From NCBI GenBank assembly GCA_943704525.1, contig CALSCQ010001411.1, positions 1 to 15,640 of the forward strand: a stretch of DNA of 15,640 bases, read 5' to 3'. A program made the position numbers and the translations under genes. Under the pieces are notes generated by a model. That model was not told the origin of the DNA. It worked only from the letters and a program-made list of their open reading frames with translations, and searched no databases. This document shows, piece by piece, positions 10,235 to 15,640 of the stretch (positions are counted from its first letter, which is position 1; each line of letters opens with the position of its first letter). Origin of the DNA: Pigoraptor vietnamica (taxonomy: Eukaryota; Opisthokonta; Filasterea).

Positions 10235-11167
10235 ATATAGGGGACAACAAAGACGCGTCCAGTCACCTGCGACTTGTGCCACATCGGGTGCAGTCGCGGG
10301 AATATCCGCATGTTGGGGTACTCGGAGGGCATGAACAGCGTAAACCGCTTTCGCCCAAATATCTGCGGCAAAAGGCAGCCCTGCGTCAGCTTAACTCCCA
10401 ATAAACAGGCTCACAAAAGCTATACGTCAAGCAGAGCGGCCAAACAAAGAGCGCGGACGTCGCACAAGCGTCGACTGTTGCCCTGTTACCTGGACAAAAA
10501 AGTTGTGGTCCTGGTCAAAGTGCGTGTGCGTCCGGACACCCGCGGAGCTCAGCCACGCAAACTGCATGTGGGCGTCGTAGTCCTCTTCCTCGAGGAACAG
10601 CATGTGGTCCCTCTCGCGCACGTCCGCAAGCAAGCTTCCCTCCAACCGCGCAAAGTGCGCGTACATCTCACGCGGAGGCGCACTCCCAGCGCCCTCGTCA
10701 CCAACACCCCCATCCTCGCCGCTGCCCCCAAGCGCCTCGCTCCTAATTCCGCGCGTCACTTCGTCTCGGAGATGCCCAAAAAACGCCGCCACTGTCATGT
10801 TCCTCAGCGCGTAGTTCTTCGCCGCACTGCGGCCCGCCGCAAAGCCTCGCCCGTCCGCGGCCAGCGCGAGGGCAATCACAGAGTTTCGGTCGGGGTCGAA
10901 AAAGCGGCCGTCCGTCCCCACCTTGACGTCCTCCAGCACGGCCACCGACGGGTGCTCCGGAGGGATGGCCGCAGCCACCGCGCTTGTGTCGTCGCCGCCT
11001 CTGTCTGCAGACCGGCACACGATGCTCTTGGCCACGTTATCGGCAAGGTAATCAAAGTCGGCCCACTTTCGTATGGCGGGCCACTGCGAGGGACTTGCGT
11101 TGCGGAGAACGACGGGGCGGCGGCCGGCTGCGATGACCGTCGAGAAGGCGCGAAGGGGGTCCCACTC
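9124..11167 (-). other. JmjC/cupin-8 catalytic part of the gene
   Basis: The domain opens with WDPLRAFSTVIAAGRRPVVL, a typical cupin-8 start. Iron ligands are visible: H669 and D671 in THTHFDQDHNFF, and H749 in VPPYTWHHV. The block IFGRKRFTLFMPSEYP is the usual strand after the HxD motif, and GPGDVLYVPP precedes the last histidine. Nothing catalytic is missing, so activity is expected. A Gly/Glu-rich insert (SEALGGSGEDGGVGDEGAGS) lies between the domain start and the HxD motif. Introns separate the HxD exon, the FGRKRF exon and the WHHV exon. The last 170 or so residues have no named domain. Confidence 0.85.
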
Positions 11168-13473
11168 CTGCGTTTCAACGAGTCAAGGGGCTGTCTGAAC
11201 GCACGCTCACGCCATTCATGCACGAATTCAGCGCAAACAATTGCGGAGTCCAATGGTGCACAGCGTCGCCGTGCTGCTTGCAACCCACCAATATGGGCAC
11301 GTGACCTGCAACGATGTGGTCCTTCGACCACTGCCGGCCAGGCATTTTTGTCTCTGTGCGAATGTGCGAGTGCGGTGATGAAGACGACGACGGCGCGCCT
11401 TCAGTGCCCGCACTATGGGGCGCACCCTCTGTACGCTGTTGCGCGCACTGCCGCGTGGGCGGCCGCCGCCCGACTGCACGGTAATAGAACGTCAGCACTG
11501 GTGAAATGGAACAACACACAACGGGCACCAAAGGCGGGCCGGGAGGAGCGTACACCAGTCGACTCTATCGATACTCACGAGGGTCCCACGCGCGCGCGGA
11601 GAGAAGGTACATGTCGAATCCCGGCCGCGTGTTGTTGAGGTACTCTTCGTCGCCCACGAGTCGGTTGCCGTTGAGCACACGCATGAAGCGACCGCCCGTG
11701 AGGACGCGAGTCTGGACAGACGCTGAAACGGCGAGAGTGTCGTGCGTTGTATCAAGTACAAGCAACATACAAACGCTACACTTACGCGCAGACACATACA
11801 GACACACACACATGTATCCACACACGCATACACGCGCACAGTCGGTAAAAATGCACGCACACGGCCACGCATACACCAAAAACAAGCTCACATGCACTCT
11901 CCCTCCGCTTACCTTTGAGCGAATGCTTCTTCTCCGTGCGCTTGAGGGCGGCGAGTGTGTCGGCACGGTTCATGCCCCTCCCATCCTCATACGCCTTGTC
12001 GCAATCGGGTCGTCCAAAGGTCGCCGCAACCGCAGCGCCGTCGGCGTCCGAGTCGAATGCAACCACGTGCACGGCGATGATGTTGCGCGCGTGTTCGGCC
12101 ACAGAGGACGCCGCCGCAGCGATCGCCTTCTCCGAGGGCACGGACTGCGAATTGGTTGCAATTGGCGTAAATGTGTGTCACCAGTCGAGTGCAACGGTTC
12201 ACTCTACGCATGCACGAAGGCACGTACACGACTCACGCCTTCGTCATATAAGAACACGAGGCAATATTACCATAGTAGCCGTTCCACTGCCGCTCTCTCC
12301 CCCCACATATGCCACTCATACGACAAGCACCCATGCACACTGTTGCGCATGCACGCACACGCACACTGTTGCACACGCACGCACACACACACACACTGCT
12401 GCGCACGCACGCACCTCCTCCGCCACAGCGCGCGTGATGACGTTTTCCGGAAAGAGCACAATGTGAAATTCGCTACCGTTTCGCGGGCTCACGGCAAACG
12501 AGAGGCACGACATGCCCTCACCGCCGCCCGCGTTCCCAAAGTGAAACTGCCCCTCCGCCACGAGCGGCGTGCCCGGGACGCACCACGGAAGCGCCTCGCC
12601 GCTGTTGTTAGCGACGGCCGTGAGCATGCGAACGGAGCGCGCAATGCCATCGCGGAGGGACTCGGGCTTCGTGTCGACTGCGCGACAGAGAAAAGAGAAG
12701 TATTTCGATCAGCCGAGCACAGACACGGTCTAACGAGGAACGACTCGTATTTACATACCAACATACGCGCACACACGCACATATACACACGCACACATAA
12801 CGTACAAACGTATCAACGCAAATCCGCGCACGCACCCGAGGCAGTGTACCCGCACGTCTCCTCCGCGCGCGCAACGGCCTCCATCGCAGACGCGAAGTTC
12901 GATGTTGGTGGTACCACAAAATGCACGTCGGTGCGCGTTACACCGGGTAACGCGTCCTTCCCTGGCGCCCCCGAGGGACGTCGCAGGAAGGCGACGACGG
13001 ACACGGCGTAGTCGAGACGCATGGGGTCTCCCCGCATTCGCGCAAGCCACGCCGACACCGTGCGCAGCGAGTGCTTCACGCGGGTGCAGTTGGCGGACGT
13101 GCCCACGGGCATGTGCACGAGAAAGACGACGTCCATCAGCCGATTCGGACCGCGGAGGGCTTCCGGGGCTGAGGGTATGCGCCTGTGAGCGCAGCCGGAG
13201 AGTGCGTCGCACCAATCTGTCGTTGAAAGGTCACCGTCGTCGCAGTCGGGGTGCGACGTGCAAGCGCCTCCCTGAGATACACGCGAGAATATGAGTGAGC
13301 TGAAAGTGCACGTGCGTGGATGGGCGCGCGTGTGCCGCAATAAAATTTGAAATCGCCGATTGGCAGCGACGCACCTTGTCTTGTTTCTCAGTACCAACGG
13401 CGACATCATTGCTGGCGCTCACAGCGATTGCGATGGCACATGCGCACGCAAAGATAACACGGAAGCGCCTCAT
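9124..13473 (-). CDS. Secreted JmjC (cupin-8) oxygenase fused to a VWA-like region
   Basis: Eleven exons: 13473–13375, 13271–12836, 12677–12415, 12144–11913, 11722–11579, 11473–11289, 11167–10490, 10362–10267, 10128–9962, 9828–9750, 9648–9124. They total 2904 nt (967 aa plus TGA) with consistent phases. The start is supported by an amino-terminal signal peptide (MRRFRVIFACACAIAIAVSA), so the product should enter the secretory pathway. Order of parts: signal peptide 1–20; Cys/Asp-rich module about 34–63 (C37, C43, C54, C60 with CDDGD); VWA-like region about 79–350; Ser/His-rich linker about 410–435; JmjC/cupin-8 domain about 454–770; helical carboxy-terminal region to 967. No membrane helix and no KDEL-type tail (the protein ends HAMWE). 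JmjC cupin-8 enzymes are Fe(II)/2-oxoglutarate hydroxylases; the substrate here is unknown. The exon 5/6/7 joins are the least certain because exon 6 encodes mostly low-complexity sequence. Confidence 0.82.
10152..10233. repeat. (GT)n microsatellite inside a JmjC-gene intron
   Basis: About 31 pure GT units at 10171–10233, preceded by interrupted GTGTAT units. It occupies more than half of the 138-nt intron 10129–10266, between the FGRKRF exon and the exon carrying the last iron-binding histidine. In the pre-mRNA it reads (AC)n. Confidence 0.97.
11579..13271 (-). other. Cys/Asp-rich module and VWA-like part of the JmjC gene
   Basis: Exon 2 opens with GGACTSHPDCDDGDLSTTDW, which resembles short extracellular modules with DCDDGD-type acidic loops, and then reads LMDVVFLVHMP, the usual first strand of a VWA (integrin I-like) fold. 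Later blocks fit the fold: RLDYAVSVVAF, EFHIVLFPENVI, and an AEHARNIIAVHVVAF strand. The canonical MIDAS motif DxSxS is absent (VHMPVGTS is at that place), so metal-dependent ligand binding may be lost. The VWA assignment is pattern-based and moderate; a divergent Rossmann-like fold of another family is the alternative. Confidence 0.5.
12335..12414. repeat. Three-copy CA-rich minisatellite in a JmjC-gene intron
   Basis: About three units of roughly 25–31 bp with the core CACTGTTGC/CACTGCTGC followed by CGCACGCAC lie directly next to the donor site at 12414 (GTGCGT). They fill the 5' end (transcript sense) of the 270-nt intron 12145–12414. Confidence 0.75.
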
Positions 13474-14136
13474 CCTCTCACGCGCACGCGCACACGGCCC
13501 GCGACCCGGGGCCCCACTTATTCACCGCCGTCACTCTGCGCGATGTCACATCGAGAGAGACTGTCACGGAAGTGCGAAGCAAGTGCGACTTTGCATTCAA
13601 CGAACTGTCCCGGCACGCGCACTTCGTTCTCGCTGTTTTTTGTGCTCTGTGGAAAAAGGCGAAGATGCGATCGACGAATCGATTTCGGCTCGACGACTGC
13701 CAGACATGCGTGACGTCACGCTCAGTCTCAGGCCGATCGGACAACTCGACACTGCACACTGGGACTAAAACCAGTCGACCGCGGAGATCACGCACGTGCT
13801 CTTGCATTGCACGCGTCCAAGCGAGCGAGAAGGGAGCTTGTGCTTACCATGAAGCGGAGAAAGGCTCCATTAGGTAAGCTAGCCACAGTCACAGAGAGCA
13901 CACGCGACCTCATCGAAAGCATTCACCGAACGCAGTCGCACGCAGCGCAACGCCACCACGCAAAGACAGACGCATGCGCACACGCAGCCGCAGCGCAAAG
14001 ACAGACGCATGCGCACACGCAGCCGCAGCGCAAAGACAGACGCATGCGCACACGCAGCCGCAGCGCAAGGACAGACGCATGCGCACACGCAGCCGCAGCG
14101 CAAGGACAGACGCGCACTGTACAATTGGGTCGGCGA
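13474..14136. other. Intergenic region between the EFCAB9-like gene 3' end and the JmjC gene start
   Basis: About 660 nt. It contains the 35-bp minisatellite at 13959–14116 next to the EFCAB9-like stop, and a GC-rich stretch just upstream of the JmjC start. Open frames here on either strand are repeat-driven or lack motifs, so I call no gene. Confidence 0.6.
13959..14116. repeat. 35-bp tandem minisatellite, about 4.5 copies
   Basis: Units at 13959, 13994, 14029 and 14064 (35 bp each) plus a partial unit at 14099–14116. The unit begins CGCAAAGACAGACGCATGCG and ends CACACGCAGCCGCAG. The first three units are identical; units 4 and 5 share one A-to-G change (CAAGG for CAAAG). It ends 20 bp from the stop codon of the EFCAB9-like gene, so it is probably in that gene's 3' untranslated region. 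Confidence 0.97.
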
Positions 14137-15009
14137 TCATTGCAGCGAACACACGGCCGACGCCCCAGAAAGTTTGCCCGGCAGAGCACCCGCTAGCAAC
14201 TTTCTCCGCCGCTCACGCGCATCTGCGCGCGCCTTCTTGAGGGCTTCGAGTTCGTTTTGTTTGTCGATGCACGCAAGAGTGAACATGCGAAACTCTTGGT
14301 AGTCCAATTCCTGCGAACGACGGCACACAGTCGCGCAATGAATGAGTGCCGTCCACGCAGCACGGTCGCACCCACCCAGAGCACGCACACAGACGAACTC
14401 GCCTACAAAGGATGCACACGTACAGACGCAACAAGTTGCAACGCAGCATGTGCTTTGCCACACACAGCCTACTTTGTCGCCGGAAATGTCGAATTCCTTG
14501 AAGATTTGCGTGATGGCCGTGCCGTAAAAATTGAGCAAAAAGCCAAACGTTTCGAATTCGATCGGGGAGACAGAGTCGGAGCCGTCCTCGTCGAGGAGCT
14601 CAAAAACGGTGCGCGAGTGCCGGAACAGAAACTGCTTCTCTTCCTTGTCCTGCGAGAGTTGGCGCGCAATGGCGGGAGATCGGCGCGTGAGCCAAACAAC
14701 AAGACGGGTGACAGGCCGTTGTTTGAGTTCAGGGGGAAGAATGCGTCATGGCGCATTGAACGACTAGACACAGCGAGAGGGATGGGGGTCCACTGCGCCC
14801 GTAAACAGCGAGTGTTGTGTGTCTCTGTGTGCGTGGGCCCACCTTGATGGCTATTAGAATGCATATTAGCAAGTAGAATTCGTCAAACTCGAGCGAACCC
14901 GAGGCATCGACGTCAAGCATGTCGAACACTTTGTAGATGCGCGCGTCCGTGAGGTCCGTTGCACTCCGCATGAAGGCCCAAAATTGGACGTCTGCAGAGC
15001 AAATGCACG

Positions 15010-15072
<63 letters not shown>

Positions 15073-15303
15073 GTACCGTTAGCTAATAGCACTAACCGCG
15101 AAAGATGACACGCTAATCCGCCCGCAAACACACGCACATAGAAGAACACATGGCAGAGAGCGCAACGCACCGTCGAGTGAGCCCGTGTTTTTGATGTCGA
15201 GCATGTTGAAAAACTCTGCGACGAGCTGCACATTTCTCGTCGACAGCAGCTGGTGCTTCTTGTCGAGGTGAAAGCGGTGGATGAACCGGCTTGTCACCTT
15301 CAT
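14137..15303 (-). CDS. EFCAB9: EFCAB9-like EF-hand protein (putative CatSper channel calcium sensor)
   Basis: Four exons: 15303–15171, 14991–14843, 14649–14473, 14310–14137. They total 633 nt (210 aa plus TGA). The protein starts MKVTSRFIHRFHLDKKHQLL and resembles EFCAB9 from its first residues. Shared blocks that I recognise include LLSTRNV, VFDMLD, FDEFYLLICIL, FRHSRTVFELLD, EFDISGD and LDYQEF, and its length is close to the roughly 200 residues of animal EFCAB9. Four EF-hand loops: 36–47 (degenerate, ends Q), 71–82 (DVDASGSLEFDE, canonical), 114–125 (DEDGSDSVSPIE, good ligands, no Gly at position 6), and 148–159 (DISGDKELDYQE, Lys at position 6, split by an intron). A basic helical tail (KKARADARERRRKLL) follows. 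In animals EFCAB9 is the pH-dependent calcium sensor of the sperm CatSper channel in the flagellum. The symbol is by family resemblance; orthology is inferred. Confidence 0.8.
15010..15070. repeat. (AC)n microsatellite inside the EFCAB9-like intron 1
   Basis: About 30 pure AC units in the 179-nt intron 14992–15170, beginning about 18 nt from the acceptor side. In the pre-mRNA it reads (GT)n just upstream of the TCTGCAG acceptor. Confidence 0.97.
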
Positions 15304-15640
15304 TCTCGCCGCGCGTGGGACGCCACGCTCGCTGTACGCATGCGTGGCACCGGCAGCGATAAAAGTAGCAAACGAAGTCGAAAGAAAGACTGTCGTACGT
15401 TCGCGCGGGGTGCATATGGCCTAACTCTATGGCGGGGTGTAACGGTGGTCGCTACGACCAATAATTTGGAAACGCACCGAAAATTGGACCCAAAGCGCAA
15501 AGAGCACAAATTGTTGCGCTTAGACCAAAGGTGCTTATAGGGGGTGTGCAACTCCTGAAAATCGATGGGTATATGTGTGTGATTTTTTCAAAAATTCCGT
15601 CATCTTCAAATTAATAGTCACGGGGCATCGCTTAAGTATG
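15304..15640. other. Upstream region of the EFCAB9-like gene
   Basis: About 340 nt without a gene, AT-richer toward the right end. It probably holds the promoter of the EFCAB9-like gene. It contains a 6-bp inverted repeat TGGTCG-CTA-CGACCA at 15446–15460 overlapping a CCAAT box (15458–15462), about 145–160 nt upstream of the ATG. No clear TATA box or RFX X-box was identified. Confidence 0.5.

Noticed and set aside
10274-11638. Plus-strand open frame of about 450 codons
   Set aside because: It lies opposite the JmjC exons, which carry intact catalytic motifs on the minus strand, and its own sequence is basic and low in recognisable structure.
11506-13011. Plus-strand open frame of about 500 codons
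   Set aside because: It crosses CA-rich repeats and lies antisense to five well-phased exons; the translation is rich in Thr/His from CACACA repeats.
13959-14116. CRISPR-like array
   Set aside because: The 35-bp units are directly adjacent with no unique spacers, in a eukaryotic genome; it is a minisatellite.

Overview
The window is nuclear DNA of a eukaryote. Every gene I can support is broken by short GT–AG introns (about 55–340 nt). There are long (AC)n/(GT)n arrays, and the proteins are of eukaryotic types: a receptor protein kinase, a CCCH zinc finger, a JmjC oxygenase and an EF-hand protein. The compact, GC-rich, intron-dense layout fits a unicellular flagellated protist. The EF-hand gene looks like EFCAB9, a subunit of the flagellar CatSper calcium channel, which supports a flagellated cell. 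The sequence alone does not fix the lineage.

Four genes lie head to tail, all on the minus strand. From right to left: (1) 15303–14137, a 4-exon EFCAB9-like EF-hand protein of 210 aa. (2) 13473–9124, an 11-exon secreted protein of 967 aa with a signal peptide, a small Cys/Asp-rich module, a VWA-like region and a complete JmjC (cupin-8) domain. (3) 8655–1954, a 10-exon single-pass receptor kinase of 1691 aa with two LamG domains, cadherin-like repeats, a discoidin-like domain, one membrane segment, a TKL-type kinase and a PH-like tail. (4) 712 to beyond the left edge, the first two exons of a CCCH zinc-finger protein. I built the exon models by hand. In each complete gene the exon lengths and intron phases sum to an uninterrupted reading frame.

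The spaces between genes hold tandem repeats, a few small inverted repeats and no further gene I can defend. Dinucleotide arrays sit inside introns of all four genes. A four-copy minisatellite in a kinase intron carries a duplicate of its own splice donor, and a 35-bp minisatellite lies just 3' of the EFCAB9-like gene.

The genes share no obvious pathway. Two encode secretory-route products (the receptor and the JmjC/VWA protein), one a probable flagellar calcium sensor, and one a probable RNA-binding protein. The most unusual items are the receptor kinase architecture (with a discoidin-like domain nested inside a cadherin-like repeat), the secreted JmjC–VWA combination, and the protist EFCAB9 candidate.
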